Source of the DNA: Eubacteriaceae bacterium
GTDB lineage: Bacteria; Bacillota; Clostridia; Peptostreptococcales; Anaerovoracaceae
Length of the DNA: 48,472 nucleotides
Direction: 5' to 3'
Assembly: GCA_902362805.1 (NCBI GenBank)
Contig: CABIXY010000013.1
Coordinates: 6,741 to 55,212 of the forward strand
The notes under the pieces are model-generated. The model did not search any database. It saw only the letters and a program-made list of their open reading frames with translations, and had not been told where the DNA came from. This document shows positions 33,169 through 43,010 of the stretch, piece by piece (the stretch's first letter is position 1; the number at the start of each line of letters is the position of its first letter). A program made the translations under genes and the position numbers.

Positions 33169-34071
33169 TTATTTTTTCATAGAATTTCTAATCAGGCAAA
33201 AAGCTTCCATTCTGTTTTTTATTTGCATTTTTTTGAAGATATTATGAATATGCGCTTTGACGGTGCGTTCGGAGATAAAAAATTCCTCTGCAATCTCCCC
33301 ATTTGTCTCCCCCTCATAGACCTTTCTCAGCACCTCTACCTCACGCTTCGTCAACCGATAATTCTCTGCAAGGTGGCTCCATGCAATTTCTTCATCCGGC
33401 TGACCGCATTTACAAGCAATTGTAAAATCTCGTAGATAAAGAACCATAATATTGGCGACATTGATTAAAAGCAGATAGAGAATTGTCAGATCCATCAACC
33501 TTCCCGGATAGATGCCTGTCTGATGTACAAAATAAGTACCTGCATCGAGGGCCAGCAGCATAGTCGTCACAATCTTGTAGATTGTACCTTTTTTCGTTTC
33601 AAAGGTCCTGCTTTCCCAGATTAAGTCGCTGCTTATGAATAACAACCCTACAAGGACGGGAATATTTAGAATCAACTTGCCCCAACGACAGGCCGGAAAT
33701 AGGACGACTAGAAAAATCCATGCCCCAATATAGACAAAACTATAAATCTGAAAAAAAAGATTCACCACCTGATACCTTCTGCGCTCAAGACTGGATGATA
33801 CAATACCAATCCAGATAGAGGTCAATATCACCAAAAGGCAGCCTCCAAAGCTAAGAAGCAGACCGTCGTCCTGCATGTGCATCATATGGTCATTATAATA
33901 TAAGATAAAATCATAGAAATCCACAATTAACACGATAATCACAAAGTGCTTCATCATTCCAGAGTGTTTTTGAACGTCGCACCGATCTGAGAGCAATTGT
34001 ACAGTCAATGCTGCAACACCGGTAAGCAGGGCAGCTATGTAGCAGAAAACATAAAAATGTGTCATAACCAT
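33169..34071 (-). CDS. Membrane-bound LuxR-type transcriptional regulator (copy 2)
   Basis: About 300 residues. ATG at 34071 (SD GGGAG) or at 34065 (SD GAGG) both fit. The architecture equals copy 1: about seven membrane helices, then a LuxR HTH (YRLTKREVEVLRKVYEGETN, then GEIAEEFFISERTVKAHIHNIF). The two copies are paralogues by collinearity. It lies directly upstream of NhaC carrier 2, which keeps a separate promoter. The ligand is unknown. Confidence 0.85.
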   Translation of the reverse strand: MVMTHFYVFCYIAALLTGVAALTVQLLSDRCDVQKHSGMMKHFVIIVLIVDFYDFILYYNDHMMHMQDDGLLLSFGGCLLVILTSIWIGIVSSSLERRRYQVVNLFFQIYSFVYIGAWIFLVVLFPACRWGKLILNIPVLVGLLFISSDLIWESRTFETKKGTIYKIVTTMLLALDAGTYFVHQTGIYPGRLMDLTILYLLLINVANIMVLYLRDFTIACKCGQPDEEIAWSHLAENYRLTKREVEVLRKVYEGETNGEIAEEFFISERTVKAHIHNIFKKMQIKNRMEAFCLIRNSMKK

Positions 34072-34148
34072 CACCTCGACTCCCTATTTTACTCCACTTA
34101 ATTTATATTTTACTCCTCCTGCCAACATTTGGCGAGAAAAATTTCAAA

Positions 34149-34180
34149 ATCAAAGGCCGGGTGATTGTCCGGCCTTTGAT
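34149..34180. terminator. Hairpin upstream of LuxR regulator 2
   Basis: ATCAAAGGCCGG pairs with CCGGCCTTTGAT. It resembles the hairpins that follow both NhaC genes, yet no NhaC gene precedes it here. T-rich sequence flanks both sides. Confidence 0.6.
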
Positions 34181-34302
34181 TGGATTTATTTTATTTTACT
34201 TAATTATATTGAGGAGGCCTTTAATCATGAACTTTCACTTCTTTTAAATTTTCCTTACCACAATATATTAAATATTATAACCCGTCCTATCCAAAGGTTC
34301 AA
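34181..34302 (-). other. Apparent 3' remnant of a lost NhaC-type cassette, with a promoter
   Basis: Bases 34185-34225 align by eye with the 3' flank of NhaC carrier 2 (TTATTTTACT, then the GGAG and TTTAA context at matching spacing before the hairpin). Further upstream on the minus strand is a good promoter, TTGAAC (34302-34297)-17 bp-TATAAT (34279-34274). A short frame ending KEVKVHD precedes the stop, but no full gene exists. Transcription from here would run through the hairpin into LuxR copy 2. Confidence 0.4.
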
Positions 34303-34370
34303 TTGTACTTAAGGATGATTCCGAGCAAATCATGTCTACATCTATAAGCTTAGAATACCCCAATTGCAAC

Positions 34371-34412
34371 AAAAAATCAGCCTGCCTACTTAGGTGGCGG
34401 GCTGATTTTTTT
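34371..34412 (-). terminator. Terminator of pncB
   Basis: AAAATCAGCC(C)GCC..GGC(A)GGCTGATTTT on the minus strand has a T run, 24 bp after the stop codon. Confidence 0.88.
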
Positions 34413-34435
34413 CTATACTTCAATAATCTGCCAAA

Positions 34436-35869
34436 TCATCGAACCGTATGTTCCTCGATCAGTTTATTCTTCACATCCCAGAGGTTTTGTGATAAATCTA
34501 CATAATATGTCTGAGGATTCTCGAATCGCAATGTCTCGTCCCAGAGAGTTTCCATCTGCTCTCTGCAATAGTCCTTGACCTCTTCGATGTCAGGACATTC
34601 ATAGACACAGGTTCCTTTATCAAAGAGCTGTATCCGCAAGTTCTTCGCGTAGAAATTGCACAAGCGCTTCTTCTTCCAAATAGCGTTGGGATCGAAAATT
34701 TCGTAACCGTCCACCTCCGGAATCTCCTCACCATCTAAAGTCATCACATCTGCCAGCGCTTTGTGATTGTCTTTGTCGAAGAGCCTGTAAAGCGTCTTAA
34801 ATCCCGGGTTCGTAATCTTTTCAACATTTTCGGAGATTTTAATCTTCGGTATGATGACGCCGTCCTGTTCCAATGCAGACAATTTGTATACACCGCCAAA
34901 GACCGGCTCGGACTTAGCCGTAATCAGTCTCTCACCGACACCAAAAGAATCTATCTGTGCGCCTTCTAAAATAATATCTCTGATAATGTATTCGTCGAGA
35001 GAGTTGGATACTGTAATAGAGCATTCCGAAAGCCCCGCTTCGTCCAGCATCCTTCTCGCTTTCTTTGTCAGATATGCTACGTCTCCGCTGTCGATTCGAA
35101 TGCCCATTTTCTTCGGCTTCAGTTCCTTGAAAACCTTGATCGCTGCGGGTACGCCCGAACGCAATACATTATAAGTGTCTACCAGCAGCACGCAATTGTC
35201 AGGATAAATCTCTGCATACTTTTTAAATGCCTCATATTCGCTGGGAAACATCTGTACCCAGCTGTGAGCCATCGTTCCAAGGGCTGTGATGCCGTAATCA
35301 CGATCTGCAATCGCACAAGCCGTTCCCGCACACCCTCCGATGTAGGCTGCTCTTGCGCCAAAGACCGCAGCCGCCGTACCGTGTGCCCTTCTCGTTCCGA
35401 ACTCCATGACAGGTCTGCCTTTTGCAGCTCTGACGATGCGGTTCGCCTTTGTCGCAATCAAGCTTTGATGATTGATGATCAGCAAAAGCATGGTCTCGAC
35501 AAACTGTGCCTGAATCACCGGACCTCTTACAGTTAAAATCGGTTCATGTGGAAAAATGGGAGTACCTTCAGGTACAGCCCAAACGTCACAAGTAAATTTA
35601 AAATTTCTCAAATAATCGAGAAAGCTATCACAAAAAATATCTTTACTCTTGAGGAAGTCAATGTCCTCCGCTGTAAAATGAAGGCTCTTCAAGTATTCTA
35701 CTGCTTGCTCTACACCTGCCATAATGGCATAGCCTCCACCATCGGGAACTTTTCTGAAGAACATGTCAAAATAGGCGATGTCTTCAACATTACCTGACTG
35801 AAAATAACCGTTAGCCATCGTGATTTCATAAAAATCCGTCAGCATAGTCAGGTTTTCATTGTTAATCAT
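34436..35869 (-). CDS. pncB: Nicotinate phosphoribosyltransferase
   Basis: About 477 residues from the ATG at 35869 (SD AAAGGAG). The frame to 35908 has no SD. Family motifs are LTMLTDFYEITMANGYF at the N-terminus, EFGTRRAHGTAAAVFGARAAYIGG, ALGTMAHSWVQMF (the His that is phosphorylated in the family), LLVDTYNVLRSG, MGIRIDSGDVAYL and DSFGVGERLITAKSEPVFGGVYKL. It makes nicotinate mononucleotide from nicotinate, PRPP and ATP in NAD salvage. It follows uvrA by 53 bp but has its own promoter overlapping the uvrA stop codon. Confidence 0.95.
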   Translation of the reverse strand: MINNENLTMLTDFYEITMANGYFQSGNVEDIAYFDMFFRKVPDGGGYAIMAGVEQAVEYLKSLHFTAEDIDFLKSKDIFCDSFLDYLRNFKFTCDVWAVPEGTPIFPHEPILTVRGPVIQAQFVETMLLLIINHQSLIATKANRIVRAAKGRPVMEFGTRRAHGTAAAVFGARAAYIGGCAGTACAIADRDYGITALGTMAHSWVQMFPSEYEAFKKYAEIYPDNCVLLVDTYNVLRSGVPAAIKVFKELKPKKMGIRIDSGDVAYLTKKARRMLDEAGLSECSITVSNSLDEYIIRDIILEGAQIDSFGVGERLITAKSEPVFGGVYKLSALEQDGVIIPKIKISENVEKITNPGFKTLYRLFDKDNHKALADVMTLDGEEIPEVDGYEIFDPNAIWKKKRLCNFYAKNLRIQLFDKGTCVYECPDIEEVKDYCREQMETLWDETLRFENPQTYYVDLSQNLWDVKNKLIEEHTVR

Positions 35870-35895
35870 TGGATTATCTCCTTTTGTTGTGTTGT

Positions 35896-35943
35896 TAATG
35901 ATGTACAATTAATCATTATACACTATTTTAACATTTTCTTCAA
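35896..35943 (-). promoter_or_regulatory. pncB promoter with overlapping dyad
   Basis: On the minus strand, TTGAAG (35943-35938), 17 bp and TATAAT (35920-35915). A dyad TAATGAT-N9-ATCATTA (35896-35918) covers the -10 and start region and may be an operator for an NAD-responsive repressor. Which repressor is not known. Confidence 0.6.
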
Positions 35944-38757
35944 GAACTGCCCTGTGTAGGAGTCTTTGCACTTTGCAATGTCCTCTGGTGTTCCTGTAGC
36001 CACGATGGTTCCGCCTCTGTTGCCGCCTTCCGGTCCCAAGTCAATGACATGATCTGCTCGTTTGATCACATCCAGATTGTGTTCAATCACGACCACTGTA
36101 TTCCCCGCATCAGCTAACTTGTCCAGGACCATCAGCAGTTTATCTACATCAGCAAAATGCAGTCCTGTAGTCGGCTCATCCAGTATATACAACGTTTTCC
36201 CCGTCCCTCTCTTTGAGAGCTCAGTAGCCAGTTTGATTCTCTGTGCCTCGCCGCCTGACAGCTGCGTAGACGGCTGACCCAGCTTGATATAGTCCAGACC
36301 CACTTCGTTGAGGGTATCCAGCTGTCGTTTAATGGATGGCAGATTTTCAAAGAAACCCAAAGCCTCCGCCACGCTCATATCCAAAACATCAAAGATGTTC
36401 TTGCCCTTATATTTTACTTCCAGTGTCTCTCTATTATACCGCTTTCCCTTGCAGACTTCACAAGGTACATAAACATCTGGCAGGAAGTGCATTTCGATTT
36501 TGATGATGCCGTCTCCGCTGCAGGCCTCACATCTGCCGCCTTTCACATTAAAGCTGAACCTTCCTTTTTCAAAGCCTCTGATCTTTGACTCCGGCAGGGA
36601 TGCAAACAGATCTCTGATATGGGTGAACATGCCCGTATACGTCGCCGGATTGGATCTTGGCGTTCTGCCGATTGGAGACTGGTCGATATCTATAATCTTG
36701 TCCACGTTCTCTAAGCCGATGATTTCATTGTATTTCCCGGCTTCACCCTTCGTCCTGTTGATGACCTTCGCCGCGCCTTTATAGAGAATCTCGTTGATCA
36801 AGCTGCTCTTTCCCGATCCAGACACTCCAGTAACGCAGACAAATTTGCCTAGAGGAATCTCCACATCGATATTCTTCAAGTTGTTCTCCGCCGCCCCTTT
36901 GATGGTGATGAAATTGCCATTGCCCTCACGTCTGTGTTTTGGCACTTCAATTTTCTTTACACCAGAGAGGTACTGCCCTGTTAAAGATTCTGGACAGGCT
37001 TTGATTTCCTCTACGTTACCCTGTGCAACCAATTCGCCGCCGTAAATACCCGCGCCAGGGCCGATATCAATGATATGGTCTGCGGCATACATGGTGTCTT
37101 CGTCGTGCTCGACGACCAACAGTGTATTACCCAAATCTGTCAGATGACGCAGTGTCTCCAGAAGTTTTTCATTGTCCTTCTGATGCAGTCCGATGCTGGG
37201 CTCATCCAGGATATAGAGAACACCCATCAGGCTGGAGCCGATCTGGGTCGCCAGTCTGATTCTCTGGGATTCTCCGCCTGACAATGTGCCCGACGCACGG
37301 GACAGGGTCAGATACTCCAGACCTACATTAATTAGAAACTGTAATCTGGCTTTAATTTCTTTGATAATCTGGTGGCCGATCAGTTCTTCTTTTTCGCTCA
37401 GCTGCACCTGGTCGATGAAGTTATAAGCATCTCTGATGGACATGTCAGATACTTCTGCGATATTCTTTCCCCCTATGGTCACAGCCAGTACCTCTGGTTT
37501 CAGACGCTTACCGTCACATGCCGGACAGTCTCTGACTACCATGTACTTCTGCATCTTCTCTTTCATGAAGTCAGAACTGGTCTCCCGGTATCTGCGCTCT
37601 ACGTTATTGATCATGCCCTCAAAAGGATGATCTCTATGAGATACCGCTCCGGTGCTTCTGCTGGTATAGGTGTACTTCAGGTGGCGGTTTCCTGTGCCGT
37701 AAAGCAGCTCCTGCTGAAATTTTTTCGGCAGTTCTTCGTAAGGGAGACTCAAATCAACGCCGTGCTCTTTGGCCAATGCATCGATCATCTGTCTGTAAAA
37801 TCCCGAAAACTCCATAGAAGCAAAAATCGTCCCTAATGCGCCGTCGATAACACTCTTATCCGTCTTGATGATGAGTTCAGGATCGATTTTCTGCGTAAAA
37901 CCCAAGCCGTTACAAGTTGGACAGGCACCAAAAGGGCTGTTAAAAGAAAACATTCTCGGTTCCAGTTCCTCAATGCTGACGCCGTGCTCCGGACAGGCCA
38001 GCTTGGTGGAAAAGGTCTTCTCCATATTAAAGTCGTTATCTATAAACTGCACTACGACCAGTCCGTCTCCCTGATGCATAGCCAGCTCCGCCGCCTCAGA
38101 GATTCTGCTCTCTTGTCCCGGTTTAATGATAATTCTATCTATTACGATTTCGATGGTATGCTTGAACTTTTTGTCCAGTTTGATTTCTTCTTCGTTAATG
38201 AGACGAATTTCCCCGTCGATTCTCACCCTGGTAAATCCCTCTTTGCGGATTCTCTCCAGAATCTTCTCATGTTCCCCTTTTCTCTGCCTCACCACTGGCG
38301 CTAAAATCATAATCTTAGTGCCTTCTGGGAATTCCATGATGGAATCCACCATCTGATCGACAGTCTGACTAGTAATGGGCTTCCCGCAAATCGGGCAATG
38401 AGGATGTCCAATTCTCGCGTACAGAAGTCTCAAGTAATCGTGTATTTCGGTTACAGTGCCGACGGTAGATCTGGGATTTTTACTGGTGGTCTTCTGATCG
38501 ATAGAAATGGCTGGTGAAAGCCCTTCGATCAGTTCTACGTCCGGCTTGTCCATCTGTCCCAGAAATTGTCGCGCATAGGAGGACAGGCTCTCCACATATC
38601 TTCTCTGCCCCTCAGCGTAAATCGTATCAAAAGCCAACGAAGACTTTCCCGATCCCGACAAGCCTGTCAGCACCACGAGCTGGTCTCGTGGTATCTTCAC
38701 GTCGACATGTTTTAAATTGTTTTCGTTGGCACCCTTCACGTAAATCTCGTTCGCCAT
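35923..38757 (-). CDS. uvrA: Excinuclease ABC subunit A
   Basis: 944 residues, normal length. Two ABC ATPase modules are present: Walker [15 protein letters not shown] at the N-terminus and [15 protein letters not shown] near residue 640, with signatures [14 protein letters not shown] and [16 protein letters not shown]. Zinc-binding CX2C pairs are seen in [20 protein letters not shown] and [14 protein letters not shown]. UvrA finds bulky lesions and loads UvrB for nucleotide excision repair. The gene is separated from upstream uvrB by exactly one 109-bp-family repeat unit, with SD AAGGAGG directly after it. Confidence 0.98.
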   Translation of the reverse strand: MANEIYVKGANENNLKHVDVKIPRDQLVVLTGLSGSGKSSLAFDTIYAEGQRRYVESLSSYARQFLGQMDKPDVELIEGLSPAISIDQKTTSKNPRSTVGTVTEIHDYLRLLYARIGHPHCPICGKPITSQTVDQMVDSIMEFPEGTKIMILAPVVRQRKGEHEKILERIRKEGFTRVRIDGEIRLINEEEIKLDKKFKHTIEIVIDRIIIKPGQESRISEAAELAMHQGDGLVVVQFIDNDFNMEKTFSTKLACPEHGVSIEELEPRMFSFNSPFGACPTCNGLGFTQKIDPELIIKTDKSVIDGALGTIFASMEFSGFYRQMIDALAKEHGVDLSLPYEELPKKFQQELLYGTGNRHLKYTYTSRSTGAVSHRDHPFEGMINNVERRYRETSSDFMKEKMQKYMVVRDCPACDGKRLKPEVLAVTIGGKNIAEVSDMSIRDAYNFIDQVQLSEKEELIGHQIIKEIKARLQFLINVGLEYLTLSRASGTLSGGESQRIRLATQIGSSLMGVLYILDEPSIGLHQKDNEKLLETLRHLTDLGNTLLVVEHDEDTMYAADHIIDIGPGAGIYGGELVAQGNVEEIKACPESLTGQYLSGVKKIEVPKHRREGNGNFITIKGAAENNLKNIDVEIPLGKFVCVTGVSGSGKSSLINEILYKGAAKVINRTKGEAGKYNEIIGLENVDKIIDIDQSPIGRTPRSNPATYTGMFTHIRDLFASLPESKIRGFEKGRFSFNVKGGRCEACSGDGIIKIEMHFLPDVYVPCEVCKGKRYNRETLEVKYKGKNIFDVLDMSVAEALGFFENLPSIKRQLDTLNEVGLDYIKLGQPSTQLSGGEAQRIKLATELSKRGTGKTLYILDEPTTGLHFADVDKLLMVLDKLADAGNTVVVIEHNLDVIKRADHVIDLGPEGGNRGGTIVATGTPEDIAKCKDSYTGQFLKKMLK

Positions 38758-38769
38758 TCAAATCCTCCT

Positions 38770-38869
38770 TAATGGAGTTGCCCCAATTCTTGAAAAGAAT
38801 TGTTGGGAACTCCTTATGCTTTTGTTCCCCGCAAGCGATAGCGAGCGGCTAGGAACAAGTCGTATAATG
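38770..38869 (+). repeat. Single 109-bp-family repeat unit filling the uvrB-uvrA gap
   Basis: TAATGG opens at 38770. Hairpin 1 is GGAGTT..CAATTCTT-GAA-AAGAATTG..AACTCC. CTTATGC follows. Hairpin 2 is TTGTTCC..GGAACAA, then GTCGTATAATG closes at 38869, adjoining the uvrB stop codon. Stem bases differ from the arrays at 12359 and 19935 but pair perfectly. Confidence 0.83.
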
Positions 38870-40852
38870 CTATAATCTTACTTTGTATTCCATAATCTGA
38901 TCACGCAGCTGGGCAGCTCGCTCAAATTGCAATGCCGCTGCAGCCTGCTTCATCTCTGCTTCTAATTCCTTTACAAAGTCCTTCAGCTCTTTGGTAGTCA
39001 TCTCTAAAGGTTTCTTGCCTTTAAATCTGCCTTCTTCTTCCGTCGGTTTTGTCGCTTCTATGACGGCTCTTACCGATTTCTGAATGGACTGCGGCGTAAT
39101 GCCATGTTCCTCATTATATTGATTCTGAATGGCGCGCCTTCTCTCTGTCTCATCGATGGCCGCTTTCATGGCTTTGCTGATGCGATCCGCATACATGACG
39201 ACTTTGCCGTCTACGTTACGGGCCGCTCGGCCGATAGTCTGAATCAAGGACGTCTCTGTTCTGAGGAAACCCTCTTTGTCAGCGTCCAAAATGGCGACGA
39301 GAGAAACTTCCGGTATGTCCAGGCCCTCTCGCAGCAGGTTGATTCCCACCAGAACATCAAATTCACCCAGACGCAGATCTCTGATAATCTCCAATCTCTC
39401 AAGGGTATCGACTTCAGAGTGCAGATATCGCACTCTGATTCCTGCATTGGTCAGATAAGTGGTCAGGCTCTCTGCCATCTTTTTCGTCAAAGTGGTCACA
39501 AAAGCACGTTCGCCTTTTTCCGCTGTCTGCTTGAGTTCACCGATCAAATCGTCAATCTGACCCTCTGTCTTGCGCACCTCGATTGGAGGATCCAGGAGGC
39601 CTGTCGGTCTGATGATCTGCTCCGCAGTAATACCGCCGGCCGCTTCTTTCTCATATGCCGCCGGTGTCGCGCTGACGTAGACAGCTTGATTGACCAATTT
39701 TTGAAACTCCTCAAACTTCAGCGGTCTATTGTCCAATGCCGACGGAAGCCTGAAACCGAATTCGACCAGAGAGGACTTGCGGGAACGGTCTCCTGCATAC
39801 ATGGCCCTCAATTGAGGCAGCATGACGTGGGATTCGTCAATCAGCAAAAGAAAATCCTCTGGCAGATAGTCGATCAACGTATATGGACGGACCCCTGGCT
39901 CCAGCCCGTTAATATGTCTCGAATAGTTTTCGATTCCTTTGCAGGTGCCAATTTCTCTCAGCATCTCCATATCATATCGTGTTCTCTGCTCGATTCTCTG
40001 CGCTTCCAGCAGTTTCCCTCTATCCTTAAACCACTGCAGTCGCTCGGCCAGTTCTTCTTCGATGGTCACCAAAGCCCTTTCCATGTTTTCTTTGGACGTA
40101 ACATAATGGGAGGCTGGATAGATGGCCACGTGATTGCGCAGTCCGAGTATCTCACCTGTCAGAGGGTTCATCTCTTTGATCGTCTCAATCTCATCGCCAA
40201 AGAGTTCAATCCGCACCGCCTTATCAGATCCCGCAGGGAAAACATCTATGATGTCTCCCCTGACTCTGAAGGTACCGCGTTCAAAAGCCAAATCGTTGCG
40301 TGTGTACTGGATATCTACCAGCTTTCGCAGGATCTCATTGCGTGGTTTCTCCATACCTGGTCTCAGCGATATCAATTGATTTTCGTAATCAAAAGGACTT
40401 CCCAGACCATAGATACAGGATACCGAGGCTACGATGATGACATCGCTGCGCTCTGCCAAGGCCGCGGTTGCTGAGTGCCTCAGCTTCTCAATCTCGTCGT
40501 TGATCTGGGAGTCTTTTTCTATATAGGTATCAGTGGAAGGCACATAGGCTTCCGGCTGATAATAATCGTAATAAGAGACAAAGTATTCTACTGCATTGTT
40601 TGGGAAAAACTCTTTGAATTCTCCATGGAGTTGAGCAGCCAGGGTCTTGTTATGAGAAATGACAAGAGTTGGCTTCTGTACCTTTTGTATGATATTGGCC
40701 ATGGTAAAAGTCTTGCCGGATCCGGTAACACCCATCAACGTCTGATGCTTTCTCCCTTCCACCACGCCTTGTACCAACTTTTCAATTGCTTGCGGCTGGT
40801 CCCCCATTGGATTATAATCAGAGACTAACTCAAACCGTCTTTCTTCTCTCAT
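38870..40852 (-). CDS. uvrB: Excinuclease ABC subunit B
   Basis: 660 residues. Walker [15 protein letters not shown], the damage-wedging beta-hairpin [24 protein letters not shown]-box region [13 protein letters not shown], helicase motif [16 protein letters not shown] and the C-terminal UVR motif ([20 protein letters not shown]) are all visible. UvrB verifies lesions and recruits UvrC. It is the first gene of a uvrB-uvrA unit behind an SOS-type promoter. Confidence 0.98.
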   Translation of the reverse strand: MREERRFELVSDYNPMGDQPQAIEKLVQGVVEGRKHQTLMGVTGSGKTFTMANIIQKVQKPTLVISHNKTLAAQLHGEFKEFFPNNAVEYFVSYYDYYQPEAYVPSTDTYIEKDSQINDEIEKLRHSATAALAERSDVIIVASVSCIYGLGSPFDYENQLISLRPGMEKPRNEILRKLVDIQYTRNDLAFERGTFRVRGDIIDVFPAGSDKAVRIELFGDEIETIKEMNPLTGEILGLRNHVAIYPASHYVTSKENMERALVTIEEELAERLQWFKDRGKLLEAQRIEQRTRYDMEMLREIGTCKGIENYSRHINGLEPGVRPYTLIDYLPEDFLLLIDESHVMLPQLRAMYAGDRSRKSSLVEFGFRLPSALDNRPLKFEEFQKLVNQAVYVSATPAAYEKEAAGGITAEQIIRPTGLLDPPIEVRKTEGQIDDLIGELKQTAEKGERAFVTTLTKKMAESLTTYLTNAGIRVRYLHSEVDTLERLEIIRDLRLGEFDVLVGINLLREGLDIPEVSLVAILDADKEGFLRTETSLIQTIGRAARNVDGKVVMYADRISKAMKAAIDETERRRAIQNQYNEEHGITPQSIQKSVRAVIEATKPTEEEGRFKGKKPLEMTTKELKDFVKELEAEMKQAAAALQFERAAQLRDQIMEYKVRL

Positions 40853-40923
40853 CTATATTTCACCTCCATTGATATTCAAATACCACAATGTAGCTTTGTC
40901 TTCTATGTTGTTATTCGGTTTTC

Positions 40924-40974
40924 ATTCTAGCACAAAAAAATTAAAAAGTACAGAGAAAACAGGAACATTTGTTC
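40924..40974 (-). promoter_or_regulatory. uvrB promoter with LexA/DinR SOS box
   Basis: On the minus strand, GAACAAATGTTC (40974-40963) exactly fits the Gram-positive SOS box GAACRNRYGTTY. Downstream is an extended -10 TGCTAGAAT (box 40929-40924) with a weak -35 TGTACT 17 bp upstream (40952-40947). LexA binding would block this promoter until DNA damage. Confidence 0.75.
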
Positions 40975-41091
40975 TGCACTTTTTGATTTCCATAATCGAC
41001 AGCTAAACGATACTGTCATTACTACTAATATACCCTGAAATATGCCATCCAATCTAGTGTCCAGATAATTCCTTTTTCACCTTAAACCGCA

Positions 41092-41129
41092 AAACTGCCC
41101 GCAAGCATTCTCGTACTCACGGACAGTTT
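41092..41129 (-). terminator. Terminator of the Fn3/DUF4300-like gene
   Basis: On the minus strand, AAACTGTCCGTGAG pairs imperfectly with CTTGCGGGCAGTTTT, about 27 bp after the stop codon, ending in TTTTG. Confidence 0.7.
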
Positions 41130-41155
41130 CTAAATTCTTAATTTTACAAATAGAC

Positions 41156-42640
41156 TTAGCTTGATAGTTCCCTGTCATTTACCATAATCACAGGCGGTGC
41201 TGAAACGCCCGGCGTGTAATGTTTCCAAAAGCGATCGAGCAGATACTCCTTTACCTCTCCGCGGGAGTGGAATTTTGCCACCTGAACAGGGAAGGTAGGC
41301 CCGATTTTCTCCACAAAATACACGTCGCTGCCATCCTCAATCATCACACCAGCGTGGCCGACAAACGCAGTCTTTTCCATTTCATCGTGAAAAACGACGC
41401 TGATCAGAGAAGCCGCCCCCTCCTTAAATTGAATGCCTCTGTTTTTCCACTCCTGCCGAACCGCTTCTAATATATCCTGCGGATTGGTGGTGTCTTTTAC
41501 AGATACCGGATTATATAGGGTATAGAATTTACTTAAATTTTCACCTGCAAGCTTACAAAGGGGATAATTTTCTATGGCATCGGTGTCGCTGGATAACGCC
41601 GCACTGCCTTCCATCTTTGTCTCCGTCGTTAGAAAATCACGGAACAGAGTCATGGCGGTAATCCTGCAGTTCACGTCTGCGTAGTCATGGTCTTCCATCC
41701 AAAGACTGTAAGTGTCTGACATTTCATAATCGATGTTTCTGCCATCCACGGTCACAAAACCCTCGTGAAAGTAATCCTGTTCGCCTACGATGTCGTTATA
41801 GTCTTTGGCCAGGTCCATCACTTCATCTATATAGCTTTCTTTGATGCCCGCTTTCTTGAAGACTGCAGAAACGTCCTGCCGTGTCTTGTCATCTGTCAGA
41901 TTTGTATAGGTCAAAGTATTCATGGTCCACTTAGGCATGGTACGAATTGCCTGAGGGGCGCTTGCCTGGCTGTAATAGTTCTTCTTGTTGATCGTCTTGC
42001 GGATTTTGACTTTATAATAATATACAGTGTTGCCACTGACAGCCTTGTCTACAAAGTGAGTTCCATAGGTGGAGCACCACATCTGCCAGCTTTCCTTAAA
42101 AGGAACCTCTTTTATTTTTTTGTAAGTCCCGTTTTCAGAATCACTCCTGTAGACGATCATGGTCTTTTTGTTGGTACTGCAATCTTTAGTACCTGCATCG
42201 ATGCCTACGCTGATAACCTTATCACTTGGCAGCGTAAGTTCCATAGTGTAGTTAGAGATAGTGACACCTGCTGCCGCTGTGTTTTCATCGGAATACCTGG
42301 CATAGGTTTTTTTGCCTTTCACGTAACGGAACGGCCTGACCTTGTATTTGTAGAGCGTGTTTTTCTTCACCTTTTTGTCTGTATAGGTCGTCCCCTTGAC
42401 ACTGGCAATTTTTTTATAAGACTTTCCGGTGGCGGTCTTGCGATAGATCTCGCAGTTGGTATACTTTTTCTGCTTCGGCCATTTCACCTTGATGGTCGTG
42501 CTGTTCATAGCCGTCAAGGTAACCTTGATTCTGCTGTTCTTCGCCGCCTTTGTCGTTTGTGCTGTAGCCCCGCTGACGCTGACCGTAGAAAACGCCAGCA
42601 AAATCATCAGCGCACAGGCAATGATTGTTCTCTTCTTTTT
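41156..42640 (-). CDS. Secreted protein with Fn3-like modules and a DUF4300-like C-terminal domain
   Basis: About 494 residues from the ATG at 42640 (SD AAGGGG). The frame to 42682 runs into repeats. The signal peptide is MKKKRTIIACALMILLAFSTVSVSG-A (about 25 residues). Two fibronectin-III-like modules follow (about 36-125 and 130-235: NCEIYRKTATGKSYKKIASV, then TYTDKKVKKNTLYKYKV). The C-terminal ~250 residues begin LTYTNLTDDKTRQDVSAVFKKAGI and resemble DUF4300. Conserved-looking Cys326 (DVNCRITAMTLF), His430 (FVGHAGVMIEDG) and Glu445 (FVEKIGPTFP) are in the order of a papain-like hydrolase site. The likely location is extracellular and the substrate unknown. The assignment to DUF4300 is from memory of the family and moderately sure. 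Confidence 0.7.
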   Translation of the reverse strand, partial: KKKRTIIACALMILLAFSTVSVSGATAQTTKAAKNSRIKVTLTAMNSTTIKVKWPKQKKYTNCEIYRKTATGKSYKKIASVKGTTYTDKKVKKNTLYKYKVRPFRYVKGKKTYARYSDENTAAAGVTISNYTMELTLPSDKVISVGIDAGTKDCSTNKKTMIVYRSDSENGTYKKIKEVPFKESWQMWCSTYGTHFVDKAVSGNTVYYYKVKIRKTINKKNYYSQASAPQAIRTMPKWTMNTLTYTNLTDDKTRQDVSAVFKKAGIKESYIDEVMDLAKDYNDIVGEQDYFHEGFVTVDGRNIDYEMSDTYSLWMEDHDYADVNCRITAMTLFRDFLTTETKMEGSAALSSDTDAIENYPLCKLAGENLSKFYTLYNPVSVKDTTNPQDILEAVRQEWKNRGIQFKEGAASLISVVFHDEMEKTAFVGHAGVMIEDGSDVYFVEKIGPTFPVQVAKFHSRGEVKEYLLDRFWKHYTPGVSAPPVIMVNDRELSS

Positions 42641-42664
42641 CATCTCTTTTCCCCTTTTGTAATG

Positions 42665-42985
42665 TCTTTTTCCATTCGGCAACGCCGTTCAATATTGTGA
42701 AAACATTATACCATGTGCATTCCTTTGATATTAGAATCGCAGCACGTGATTCAATGTTTTCTTCCGCTCGGCGACGCCGTAGGATTGTGAAAACATTATA
42801 CCATGTGCATTCCTTTGATATTAGAATCGCAGCACGTGATTCAATGTTTTCTTCCGCTCGGCAACGCCGTTTAGATTGTGAAAACATTATACCATGTGCA
42901 TTCCTTTGATATTAGAATCGCAGCACGTGATTCAATGTTTTCTTCCGCTCGGCAACGCCGTTTAGATTGTGAAAACATTATACCA
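42665..42985. repeat. Structured tandem repeat, 91-bp family (three units)
   Basis: AAACATTATA recurs at 42701, 42791, 42882 and 42973 (90, 91 and 91 bp). Stem A is CATGTGC/GCACGTG. Stem B is AATGTTTTC pairing perfectly with GAAAACATT across CGGCGACGCCG or CGGCAACGCCG. The same constant linkers as at 15334 occur with different stem bases. Confidence 0.85.
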
Positions 42986-43010
42986 TACATGGAAAAGAGT
43001 CACAATTGCA

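Noticed and set aside
39104..40474. Long plus-strand open frame of 456 codons opposite uvrB.
   Set aside because: Antisense shadow of uvrB, with a low-complexity translation and no SD.
41765..42700. Plus-strand open frame of 311 codons opposite the DUF4300-like gene.
   Set aside because: Antisense shadow. The minus-strand gene has a signal peptide, SD and recognisable domains.
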